Source: JAFALK01 sp036500605 (GTDB lineage Bacteria > Pseudomonadota > Gammaproteobacteria > Burkholderiales > Burkholderiaceae_C). Taken from it: a stretch of 64,000 nucleotides of DNA. Below the pieces are notes generated by a model. The model had not been told where the DNA came from. It saw only the letters and a program-made list of their open reading frames with translations, and ran no database searches. The position numbers were made by a program, and so were the translations under genes. This document shows positions 27,629-36,575 of the stretch, one piece after another (position 1 is the first letter of the stretch; every line of letters begins with the position of its first letter). Where the stretch lies: assembly GCA_036500605.1 (NCBI GenBank), contig DASYBU010000004.1:62001-126000 (forward strand), given 5' to 3'.

Positions 27629-27744
27629 AACACTCCAGCTTCTTCCACCAGTGGGTTCTTCGGCGAGGGCTCTCGCGCCGGCCGCTCAACATTTGGCGCT
27701 GTCGCGGGCGGGACAAAGAGCCTTTCTCGTTCCTGCCTAGAATC

Positions 27745-27756
27745 GAACGATCGTTC
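27745..27756. promoter_or_regulatory. Candidate TetR-type operator upstream of fadB
   Basis: Perfect 12-bp palindrome GAACGATCGTTC, 20 bases before the fadB ATG and touching a possible -10 box (TAGAAT, 27738-27743). Palindromes of this sort are used by TetR-family regulators of fatty-acid degradation in betaproteobacteria (FadP/PsrA-like). The regulator assignment is inference. Confidence 0.5.
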
Positions 27757-27775
27757 TTTTCAGTTGGGAACTCCG

Positions 27776-29869
27776 ATGACAGCTCATTACGAAGTCCGCG
27801 GCAGCGTTGCCGTGATCACCCTGGACAACCCGCCGGTCAATGGCATGGGCCTGTCGACGCGCAAGGCGATTGCCGAGGGCATTGGTCGGGCCGAAGACGA
27901 CGCGGCCGTCAAGGCCGTGGTGCTGACCGGCGCCGGCAAGGCCTTCTCGGGCGGCGCGGACATCCGCGAGTTCGGCAGCCCCAAGGCGCTGGCCGAGCCC
28001 AATCTGCTGAGCTTGATCCTGCGTGTGGAGTCGTGCAGCAAGCCCGTTGTCGCTGCGATCCACAGTGTCTGCATGGGCGGCGGGCTGGAGATTTCGCTCG
28101 GTTGCCACTACCGCGTGGTGGCCAAGGGCACCAAGATCGCCTTGCCGGAAGTGAAGCTGGGCCTGCTGCCCGGCGCCGGTGGCACGCAGCGCCTGCCGCG
28201 TGCTCTGGGTGTTGAGCCTGCGCTGAACATGATCGTTAGCGGCGAGCCCGTGTTGAGCGAGTTGCTGAACATGGTGCCCGGCCAGAAGCTGTTCGATCGC
28301 CTGGTCGGCGACGACGTGCTGGGCGCCGCGATCGAATTCGCGGAGGAGATCGCCGATGTGCGCCCCCTGCCGCGCATTCGCGACATCAAGGCGCATCACC
28401 CCGACCCGGATGCTTACTTCCAGTTCGCACGCAATATGGTCGGCGCCCAGGCCAAGAACTACCCCGCGCCGCTGCGCTGCCTGGAGGCCGTGGCCGGTTC
28501 GGTGAACCTGAAGTTCGACGACGGCATCAAGGCCGAGCGCGAAGGCTTTGCCGCGCTGATGGTGACGCCGGAATCAAAGGCGTTGCGCCATGCCTTCTTC
28601 GCCGAGCGCGCCGCCGGCAAGATCGCCGACGTGCCCGAGACGACCGAGCAACGCGTCATCGCGAAGGTGGCCGTGATCGGTGCCGGCACGATGGGCGGCG
28701 GCATAGCGATGAACTTTCTCAACGCTGGCATCCCGGTCACGATCCTCGAGACGAAGCAGGAAGCGCTCGACCGCGGCGTGGCCACGATCAAGAAGAACTA
28801 CGAGGCGCAGGTCAAGAAGGGCAAGCTCAAGGAAGACAAGTACGCCGCCCGCATGGCGCTGCTGTCCACCACGCTCAGCTATGGCGACCTGGCCATGTCG
28901 GACCTGGTGATCGAGGCCGTGTTCGAAGACCTCGGCGTCAAGGAAGCCGTGTTCAAGCAGCTCGACGAAGTGATGAAGCCGGGCGCGATCCTGGCTTCGA
29001 ACACCTCGACGCTGGATTTGAACGCCATCGCGGCCTTCACGCAGCGTCCGCAAGATGTCGTGGGCCTGCATTTCTTCAGCCCGGCCAATGTGATGAAGCT
29101 GCTCGAAGTGGTGCGCGGTCAGGAGACGGGCAAGGACGTGCTGGCAACCGTGATGGCGCTGGCCAAGAAGATCAAGAAGACCGCCGTGGTGTCGGGCGTT
29201 TGCGATGGTTTCATCGGCAACCGCATGATCGAGCAGTACTTCCGCCAGGCCGGCTTTCTGCTCGACGAAGGCTGCACGCCGCAACAGGTGGACAAGGCGA
29301 TCGAGAAGTTCGGCTTCCCGATGGGGCCGTTCCGCATGAGCGATCTGGCCGGCAACGACATCGGCTGGGCGATCCGCAAGCGCCGCGCGATCGAGAAGCC
29401 CGGTTTCCGCTATTCGAAGAGCGCCGATCTGCTGTGCGAACTGGGCCGCTTCGGCCAGAAGACGCAGGGCGGCTGGTACGACTACGTGGCGGGCAAGCGC
29501 GACGCGCTGGTCTCGCCCGTCGTGACCGAACTGCTGGCGAATCATCGCAACGCACTGGGCTACGCCGAACGCAAGATCAGCGAGGAAGAGATCGTGCACC
29601 GCTTGGTCTACGCGCTCGTCAACGAGGCCGCACACCTGATCGAGGAAGGCATCGCGCAACGCGCTTCGGATGTGGACATGGTCTACCTGACCGGCTACGG
29701 CTTCCCGCTCTGGCGCGGCGGCCCGATGTGCTACGCGGACACCGTGGGTCTCTACAACGTGGTGCAGTCGATGCGCCGCTTTGCCGCCAATCCTCATGAC
29801 GATGCCGCCTTCTGGAAGCCTGCGCCGCTGCTCGCGCGCCTGGTCGAAGAAGGCAAGAGCTTCACCTGA
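27776..29869 (+). CDS. fadB: Enoyl-CoA hydratase / 3-hydroxyacyl-CoA dehydrogenase (FadB-like)
   Basis: A 697-residue bifunctional beta-oxidation enzyme. The crotonase domain (1-190) contains NPPVNGMGLSTRKAI, the oxyanion-hole segment SGGADIREFG and CMGGGLEISLGCHYRV. The NAD-binding dehydrogenase domain starts near 300 with VIGAGTMGGGIAMNF, has the HFFSPANVMKLLEVV catalytic His-containing motif, and is followed by two C-terminal helical domains (GFIGNRM, then a second copy). The ATG at 27776 begins MTAHYEV; the longer frame upstream is low-quality sequence in the repeat region. With the thiolase 28 bases downstream it forms the beta-oxidation complex. Confidence 0.94.
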   Translation: MTAHYEVRGSVAVITLDNPPVNGMGLSTRKAIAEGIGRAEDDAAVKAVVLTGAGKAFSGGADIREFGSPKALAEPNLLSLILRVESCSKPVVAAIHSVCMGGGLEISLGCHYRVVAKGTKIALPEVKLGLLPGAGGTQRLPRALGVEPALNMIVSGEPVLSELLNMVPGQKLFDRLVGDDVLGAAIEFAEEIADVRPLPRIRDIKAHHPDPDAYFQFARNMVGAQAKNYPAPLRCLEAVAGSVNLKFDDGIKAEREGFAALMVTPESKALRHAFFAERAAGKIADVPETTEQRVIAKVAVIGAGTMGGGIAMNFLNAGIPVTILETKQEALDRGVATIKKNYEAQVKKGKLKEDKYAARMALLSTTLSYGDLAMSDLVIEAVFEDLGVKEAVFKQLDEVMKPGAILASNTSTLDLNAIAAFTQRPQDVVGLHFFSPANVMKLLEVVRGQETGKDVLATVMALAKKIKKTAVVSGVCDGFIGNRMIEQYFRQAGFLLDEGCTPQQVDKAIEKFGFPMGPFRMSDLAGNDIGWAIRKRRAIEKPGFRYSKSADLLCELGRFGQKTQGGWYDYVAGKRDALVSPVVTELLANHRNALGYAERKISEEEIVHRLVYALVNEAAHLIEEGIAQRASDVDMVYLTGYGFPLWRGGPMCYADTVGLYNVVQSMRRFAANPHDDAAFWKPAPLLARLVEEGKSFT

Positions 29870-29897
29870 ACAACGACGTTAGGAAGAAAGAAACATC

Positions 29898-31073
<1,176 letters not shown>

Positions 31074-31089
31074 CGTGCAATTCAATCAG

Positions 31090-31192
31090 TTTCCGGAACG
31101 CAGAGTGCGCAGAGGAACGCAGAGGTCTCAGAGGCTGACCTCAATGTTCTCTGCGACCTCTGCGTTTCTTTGCGTCCTTTGCGTTCCGGAAA
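31090..31192. repeat. CCGGAACGCAGAG hairpin repeat, copy 1
   Basis: A 103-bp intergenic element with 13-bp terminal inverted repeats (TTTCCGGAACGCA / TGCGTTCCGGAAA). Its inside is rich in GCAGAG on the left and CTCTGCG on the right, so the whole unit can fold into one long hairpin. It lies between the thiolase stop and the small membrane protein; related copies are at 39711 and 55440. Confidence 0.9.
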
Positions 31193-31226
31193 TTTCGTAT
31201 TTCCCGATCATCAAGAACGAAGGCAA

Positions 31227-31442
31227 ATGAAGATGGCGAGTGAACGCGCGCGAGTTAGGGTTGAACGTCTGGTCTGGATCCTTCTCTACGGGGGGCTACT
31301 GGCCCTGAGTCTGGGTCTGTTTGTCCTGCGCGAGGGCGAAGCCTTCTGGGGCTGGATCCTGATCGGCGGCGGCGCGATCGTGGCCGCTGTCGGTGCCTTG
31401 CTGGTATGGGTTCGCTCGCGCATGAAGGAAGAGAAGAAATGA
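31227..31442 (+). CDS. Small two-helix membrane protein
   Basis: A 71-residue protein with a basic N-terminus (MKMASERARVRVERLVW), two hydrophobic helices (LLYGGLLALSLGLFVL and WILIGGGAIVAAVGALLVWV) and a basic/acidic tail SRMKEEKK. Probably an inner-membrane protein with both ends in the cytoplasm. The ATG at 31227 is chosen because the upstream in-frame sequence lies in the hairpin repeat. Its TGA overlaps the SDR start (ATGA), so it is co-translated with that enzyme. No family recognised. Confidence 0.75.
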   Translation: MKMASERARVRVERLVWILLYGGLLALSLGLFVLREGEAFWGWILIGGGAIVAAVGALLVWVRSRMKEEKK

Positions 31443-32233
31443 CGAACGCGAAAGTGCAGGAGCTTTTTGACCTGAGCGGCCAGGTGGCCCTGGTCACCGG
31501 CGGATCGCGCGGGCTCGGGCTGCAGATGGCCGAGAGCCTCGGCGAGGCCGGCGCGAAGGTGATGCTCAGCTCGCGCAAGGCGGCCGATCTGGAAGAGGCT
31601 TGCGCGCATTTGAAGGCGCGCGGCATCGAGGCGCACTGGATTGCGGCCGATGCCAGCAACGAGGCGGACGCACGCCGCGTGGTGGCCGAGACGATGGAGC
31701 GCCTGGGCCGCATCGACATCCTGGTCAACAACGCCGGCGCCTCCTGGGGCGCGCCCGCCGAGGAGCATCCGATCGCGGCATGGGACAAGGTGATGAACCT
31801 GAACATCCGCAGCCTCTTCGTGTTCGCGCAGGAAGTGGCCAAGGCCTCGATGCTGCCGCGCGGCTCGGGCCGCATCATCAACATCGCCTCGATCGCCGGC
31901 CTCGGCGGCAACCCGGCGGCGATGAAGACGATCGCCTACAACACCAGCAAGGGCGCGGTGGTGAACTTCACGCGCGCGCTGGCCGGCGAGTGGGGCGCGA
32001 AAGGCATCACGGTCAATGCGATTGCGCCGGGCTTCTTCCCGAGCAAGATGAGCCAAGGCCTGCTGGACGCAGTGGGCGCCGATGTGATGGCCTCGCATGC
32101 GCCGCTGAATCGCCTCGGCGACGATGAAGACCTGAAGGGCGCGGTGCTGCTGTTCGCGAGCCGCGCCGGCAAGCACATCACGGGCCAGATCCTGGTTGTT
32201 GACGGTGGCGTCAGCGCGGTCATTGGTGCTTGA
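31439..32233 (+). CDS. SDR family oxidoreductase
   Basis: A 264-residue short-chain dehydrogenase. Rossmann motif TGGSRGLGLQMAE near residue 20, NNAGASWG near 100, catalytic Ser in NIASIAGLGG and YNTSKGAVV (Tyr and Lys), and a C-terminal GQILVVDGG typical of FabG-like enzymes. The substrate is unknown; neighbours suggest an acyl-CoA or ketoacyl intermediate of lipid breakdown. The start overlaps the upstream stop. Confidence 0.93.
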   Translation: MTNAKVQELFDLSGQVALVTGGSRGLGLQMAESLGEAGAKVMLSSRKAADLEEACAHLKARGIEAHWIAADASNEADARRVVAETMERLGRIDILVNNAGASWGAPAEEHPIAAWDKVMNLNIRSLFVFAQEVAKASMLPRGSGRIINIASIAGLGGNPAAMKTIAYNTSKGAVVNFTRALAGEWGAKGITVNAIAPGFFPSKMSQGLLDAVGADVMASHAPLNRLGDDEDLKGAVLLFASRAGKHITGQILVVDGGVSAVIGA

Positions 32234-32246
32234 GGACGGTTTGGCG

Positions 32247-32672
32247 ATGGAATTCCCGATCCACATCCCCTTCGTCGAACAACTGGGCTTCGAGCTGATC
32301 CGCATGGAAGGCGGCGAGGCCGAGCTGCAGTTGCAGCTGAACGAAGGCCTGCTCAACTCCTGGGCCGTGGCGCATGGTGGCGTGCTGATGACGCTGCTCG
32401 ACGTGGCGATGGCGCATGCCGCGCGCAGCCAGGGCGGGCCGGAAGGTCCGGGCGTGGTCACGGTCGAGATGAAGACCAGCTTCATGCGCCCCGGGGAAGG
32501 GCGGCTTCAAGCCATCGGCAAGCTGCTGCATCGCAGCACGACGATGGCTTTCTGCGAAGGCTCGGTCTTTGATGAACGAGGCCAGATCTGCGCGCATTCG
32601 ACAGGCACCTTCAAATACCTGCGCGCTTTGCCGGGCCAGGGCCGGACGCTGAAGCCCCTACAGCGCAAATAA
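32247..32672 (+). CDS. Hotdog-fold thioesterase (PaaI-like)
   Basis: A 141-residue acyl-CoA thioesterase family member. The segment SWAVAHGGVLMTLLDVAMAHAA is the conserved HGG active-site region of PaaI-type enzymes, followed by VTVEMKTSFMRPGEG and the GRL...GKLLHRSTTMAFCEG strand pair. The ATG at 32247 follows GAGGACGG; upstream in-frame codons lie in the SDR gene. It likely hydrolyses acyl-CoA in the beta-oxidation group of genes. Confidence 0.92.
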   Translation: MEFPIHIPFVEQLGFELIRMEGGEAELQLQLNEGLLNSWAVAHGGVLMTLLDVAMAHAARSQGGPEGPGVVTVEMKTSFMRPGEGRLQAIGKLLHRSTTMAFCEGSVFDERGQICAHSTGTFKYLRALPGQGRTLKPLQRK

Positions 32673-32836
32673 GACGGGCGTGCATCCCCATTCCGGCCAG
32701 GCGGACATGCGTCTGCGGCTTGAGTTGCGGGGCGGTATGCGCTGAAATCAACTGTTACGTTTTTCAGCCGCATCCGTCGCTCGCCGCAGCCGCCGGATGC
32801 CATCCACTCGCGCCGCGGCCCTGGAAAGGGAATGCC

Positions 32837-32929
32837 ATGTTGCAGCACCTCCGCAGGACGTTGTTTCTCGCTTTGGCCGTGCTGGCCTTGCTGGTGCTGT
32901 TCGTGCCGCTGCCGCCGGGGGCTGAGTGA
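32837..32929 (+). CDS. Possible 30-residue single-helix membrane peptide
   Basis: A short ORF in the 383-base gap between the thioesterase and the CurA-like gene. The good ribosome site GGAAAGGG lies 6 bases before ATG. The product is MLQHLRR, a hydrophobic helix rich in Leu, Ala and Val, then PLPPGAE. The helix with positive-inside start looks real, but so short an ORF could arise by chance. The rest of the gap holds only the 11-bp repeats at 32934 and the next ribosome site. Confidence 0.4.
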   Translation: MLQHLRRTLFLALAVLALLVLFVPLPPGAE

Positions 32930-32933
32930 TCTG

Positions 32934-32977
32934 CAGATGATGCGCAGATGACGCGCACATGACGCGCAGGTGACTGC
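32934..32977 (+). repeat. Four 11-bp tandem repeats
   Basis: CAGATGATGCG, CAGATGACGCG, CACATGACGCG, CAGGTGACTGC in immediate succession, about 80 bases before the CurA-like start. The period is close to one helical turn, so repeated protein binding on one DNA face is possible. Confidence 0.75.
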
Positions 32978-33055
32978 GGCCCGGGCTCGCCGGACTACGA
33001 TCCGGGCCACTGATGCGCGCGGCTGAACGCGCGCCGAACAAGAAGAGAGCCTCCC

Positions 33056-34069
33056 ATGCCGCTGAACCATCAAATCCAGCTTGTCTCGCGCCCCGCCGGC
33101 GAGCCGAGCGCCGACAACTTCCGCCTCGTGGAGATCGAAGCGCCCGCGCTGGCTGAAGGGCAAGTGCTGGTGCGCCACAGCTTCCTGAGCCTCGACCCGT
33201 ACATGCGCGGCCGCATGAACGACAGCAAGAGCTACGCCGAGCCGCAGCCGCTCAACGCCGTGATGATCGGCGGCACGGTGGGCGTGGTGGTCGAGTCGCG
33301 CCATGAACGTTTCAAGGCCGGCGATGCCGTCGTGGGTATGGGCGGCTGGCAGGAGTACTCGGTCGTTGACGCGGGACAGCCCGGCGCGCTGCGCAAGGTC
33401 GACACCGCGCACATCCCGCTCTCGGCCTATCTGGGCGCGGTCGGCATGCCCGGCGTCACGGCCTGGTACGGACTCACGCAGATCATCGCGCCCAAGGCCG
33501 GCGAGACGGTGGTGGTCAGCGCGGCCAGCGGTGCCGTCGGCGGCGTGGTCGGGCAACTCGCCAAGCAGCGCGGCGCGCGCGCCGTGGGCATTGCCGGTGG
33601 CGCCGAGAAATGCCGTTATGTGGTCGACGAGCTCGGCTTCGATGCCTGCATCGACTACAAGCAGCATCCCGATCTGAAGAGCCTCGGCGCGGCGCTCAAG
33701 GCCGCCTGCCCGGACGGCATCGACGGGCATTTCGAGAACGTCGGCGGCATGATCCTGAACGCGGTGATGCATCGCGCCAATGCTTTCTCACGCGTGGCCC
33801 TGTGCGGCATGATCGCCGGCTACAACGGCGAGCCGATCCCGCTCAACGCGCCGCAACTGATGCTGACCAACCGCATGAAGGTGCAGGGCTTCATCGTGAG
33901 CGAACACATGGACCATTGGCCCGCCGCGCTGACTGAACTCGGTGGCCTCGTGGCCACGGGCAAGCTCAAGTACCGCGAGACCATCGCGGAAGGCCTGGCC
34001 AGCGCGCCCGAGGCTTTCCTGGGCCTGCTCAAGGGCCGCAACTTCGGCAAGCAGCTGGTGCGCTTGTAA
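33056..34069 (+). CDS. NADP-dependent oxidoreductase, CurA-like MDR family
   Basis: A 337-residue medium-chain dehydrogenase/reductase of the zinc-free leukotriene B4 dehydrogenase/CurA group. The N-terminus has the signature LSLDPYMRGRMND, the nucleotide-binding part begins VVVSAASGAVGGVVGQLAKQRG (two blocks, near residue 150), with GIAGGAEKCRYVVDELGFD after it, and FENVGGMILNAV later. It reduces alpha,beta-unsaturated ketones or aldehydes. It is preceded by AAGAAGAGAGC and probably has its own promoter. Confidence 0.93.
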   Translation: MPLNHQIQLVSRPAGEPSADNFRLVEIEAPALAEGQVLVRHSFLSLDPYMRGRMNDSKSYAEPQPLNAVMIGGTVGVVVESRHERFKAGDAVVGMGGWQEYSVVDAGQPGALRKVDTAHIPLSAYLGAVGMPGVTAWYGLTQIIAPKAGETVVVSAASGAVGGVVGQLAKQRGARAVGIAGGAEKCRYVVDELGFDACIDYKQHPDLKSLGAALKAACPDGIDGHFENVGGMILNAVMHRANAFSRVALCGMIAGYNGEPIPLNAPQLMLTNRMKVQGFIVSEHMDHWPAALTELGGLVATGKLKYRETIAEGLASAPEAFLGLLKGRNFGKQLVRL

Positions 34070-34211
34070 GGTCGCATATACCCCGGGCGGGCGCCGGTGC
34101 CGTGTCCCCTGTTTTTGGCGTGGGTCGGTCGCGACACAGGGCCTGCGAGAGAAGGCGCCTCAGTAGACTTCGGCCGCTGGCAACCACCTGCCGGCATCGC
34201 CGGAGGTGTAG

Positions 34212-36524
34212 ATGTTCGCGCCCAGGGCTGTTTGGAGCTTGGTTCGGAAGCTGTTGTGTTCCGGACTGATGAGCGTTGCCGCGATGTCTCCGGCCGAGGC
34301 GGAAGTCGCCTCGCTGCCGCCCGTCCTGGTCGCGGCGAATCGTGTGCTGGAGCCGCTCCAGGACGTGCCCGTTGCCGTGACGGCCGTGTCGGGCGCGGCG
34401 CTCGAAGGACTCTGGACCGGTGGCTTCCAGCAGGGCGGGCAGACGGTGCCCAATGTCTATCTGCAAAGGCCCGCGGGCGATGCCACGGCGATCCAGTACA
34501 ACATCCGCGGCATCTCGGCCGGCGCTACCTCGCCGCAGCTTGACGCTGGCGTAGCGCTCTACCTCGACGGCGTCTACCTGGGCCGCCCCGCGCCGACGGT
34601 GTTCGATTTCTCCGACCTTGAGCGCATCGAAGTGCTGCGCGGGCCGCAGGGCACGCTGTTCGGGCACAACGCGACGGGCGGGGCGCTCAATATGGTCAGC
34701 CACGCGCCCAGCGGCGTATTCGGCGCCAGCGCCGATCTCAGCGTGGGCAACGACGGTTTTCGCTCAGGGCGGCTGGTGCTGGACCTGCCCGTCATGAGCG
34801 GCCTGGCAGCGCGGGTCAGCGTGGGATCGCAAACGCGCGAGGGCTATGCGCGCAACAGCGCCGTGCCGCGCGCTGTGGACTTCGGCCCGGTCTTCGGCAC
34901 CGTGTCGACCAGTCCGCGCTTCGGGGATGAGAACCGCGACGGCGCGCGGCTGGCTCTGCGCTACACCGGTGTGCGCGGGCTCACCCTGGATTTCCGCGGC
35001 GAGTACAGCCGCTTCAAGGGCACGCCGATGGCGCTCCAGCTGCTGTCCCTCGATCCAGCCGATGCGAGCCTGATCAAGTTCGATCAGCAGGCCGGCCTGC
35101 CCGGCGCCGGCACGCAGGTCGTGGGCTTCGGGCCCCGGCGCGCGGTGCCGGCGGGGCTGGCTTCGCCCACGACCTTGCACCTGCAAGGCCAGAGTTTCAG
35201 CGCCGACTACGCGTTCGCTGAGCACCAAAGCCTCAAGTTCATCGGCGGCTGGCGCGGCTACGACAAGTTCGCCGGTGGTCACGGCATCGACGGCAATGCC
35301 TTTGTGGACCCCCAAGGTTCGGGCGATCCCAGCTTCCTGACTTACACGCTGGCCCGCAGCCGGCAAAGGCAGTGGTCACAGGAGTTGCAATGGATCGGGC
35401 AGGCAGGGGCCTTCAACTGGATCGCCGGCCTGTTTCATTTCGAGGAGTCGGTGGACTTCGACAGCCCGGTCATGAGTGCGAGCCTCGGCAACGCCACCTT
35501 CGCTGCGGTTTCGCCGGTCGACGATCAGGACTATCGGCTCGGACAGCAGACACACGCCCGGAACGAATCGAGCGCGGCCTATGTGCACGGCCGCTATGCC
35601 TTGGGCGATTGGACCTTCAACGCGGGCCTGCGCGAGACCCGTGACCGGCGCGAGGAGATCCTCGATCGCGCGGGATCGAGCCCGGGTTCTCTCGATCTCA
35701 AGTACCGCGGTCTGACTTCACGGTATCGCGGCGGCAAGCTCGATCACGACGCCTCGATCGGCCATACGCTGAAGCCGGGCATGAACGCCTACGTCAGGCT
35801 GGCCACCGGCTACGTCTCGGGCGGCGTGCTGCTGGGCGTGCCCTTCATGCCCGAGGAGCTGCGCACCGTCGAGCTCGGCCTCAAGAGCGAGTTCGGCGCC
35901 TTGCGCATCAACGCAGCGCTGTTCGAGCAGAAGCGGACACATGCGCAGATGCAGATCTTCGACCTCCAGGCCGGCGGCTACACGCTGCTCAATGCCGGCT
36001 CGAACAACGCCAGCGGGCTGGAGCTTGAAAGCACCTGGCAGCCTGCGCGGGAGCTGCGCCTGCATGCGGCCTACGGCCTGATGCGCAACCGCAATCAGAA
36101 CGGCGTGCGCTCCTTCCAACCCCGCCAGACCTTGCATCTGGACGGCGAGTATCAGTTCAGCCGATGGCCCGGCGGCGTGCTGCCGAGCCTGCGCGTCGGC
36201 GCGAACTGGCGCGATGCCGCCTACCGGCTCGAATGCCCGATCGGCTCGACGCGCGATCCGCAACTGGGCTGCATCCATCTCGAAACGGCCGACTGGGCGC
36301 TGGACCGGCAGCTCACGCTGAAGGCCCATGCCACGCTGAATGCGCGCTTCTCGATGGCCAATCTGCCCTTGGGTGATGCGAGCTCCGCAAAGCTCGCCTT
36401 CTGGGTGCGCAACTTCAACAACAGTCGCCCGCTCAGCTATGTCTTCACGCTGGGCAACAAGACGGCCCTCGGGACCTATGAAGACCCGCGGACCTGGGGC
36501 GTGGAGCTCTCGGTCGCGTATTGA
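34212..36524 (+). CDS. TonB-dependent outer-membrane receptor
   Basis: A 770-residue outer-membrane transporter. The signal peptide ends near SPAEAEV; the plug domain (about 35-160) carries VLVAANRVLEPLQDVPVAV (TonB-box region) and the conserved VLRGPQGTLFGHNATGGALNM. The rest is a 22-strand type barrel, ending in an aromatic residue (GVELSVAY), as outer-membrane insertion requires. Similar to the FecA/IacA-like receptors with unassigned ligand. GGAGGTG precedes the ATG. It is followed 51 bases later by a membrane hybrid kinase. Confidence 0.93.
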   Translation: MFAPRAVWSLVRKLLCSGLMSVAAMSPAEAEVASLPPVLVAANRVLEPLQDVPVAVTAVSGAALEGLWTGGFQQGGQTVPNVYLQRPAGDATAIQYNIRGISAGATSPQLDAGVALYLDGVYLGRPAPTVFDFSDLERIEVLRGPQGTLFGHNATGGALNMVSHAPSGVFGASADLSVGNDGFRSGRLVLDLPVMSGLAARVSVGSQTREGYARNSAVPRAVDFGPVFGTVSTSPRFGDENRDGARLALRYTGVRGLTLDFRGEYSRFKGTPMALQLLSLDPADASLIKFDQQAGLPGAGTQVVGFGPRRAVPAGLASPTTLHLQGQSFSADYAFAEHQSLKFIGGWRGYDKFAGGHGIDGNAFVDPQGSGDPSFLTYTLARSRQRQWSQELQWIGQAGAFNWIAGLFHFEESVDFDSPVMSASLGNATFAAVSPVDDQDYRLGQQTHARNESSAAYVHGRYALGDWTFNAGLRETRDRREEILDRAGSSPGSLDLKYRGLTSRYRGGKLDHDASIGHTLKPGMNAYVRLATGYVSGGVLLGVPFMPEELRTVELGLKSEFGALRINAALFEQKRTHAQMQIFDLQAGGYTLLNAGSNNASGLELESTWQPARELRLHAAYGLMRNRNQNGVRSFQPRQTLHLDGEYQFSRWPGGVLPSLRVGANWRDAAYRLECPIGSTRDPQLGCIHLETADWALDRQLTLKAHATLNARFSMANLPLGDASSAKLAFWVRNFNNSRPLSYVFTLGNKTALGTYEDPRTWGVELSVAY

Positions 36525-36575
36525 ACTGCCGCTGCCAGCCGGATCAGCTCGGCGCGTTTCACGGAGTCGCAAGTT

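Larger units (their letters stand above)
27359..27667 (+). repeat. Pair of imperfect 37-bp direct repeats
   Basis: 27359-27395 and 27631-27667 both begin CACTCC and end TTCTTCGGCGAG or TTTTTCGGCGAG; I count 32 of 37 identical bases. The first copy forms the 3' half of the terminator hairpin after the GGDEF gene; the second has lost that hairpin. The two copies bracket the pair of palindromes at 27450 and 27579. Confidence 0.7.

Noticed and set aside
27608..27775. N-terminal extension of the FadB-like protein
   Set aside because: The in-frame codons cover the palindrome and repeat region and encode no family sequence; ATG 27776 starts the crotonase domain.
32934..32977. Short tandem repeats as a CRISPR array
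   Set aside because: The 11-bp units are contiguous with no spacers and no cas genes are present.
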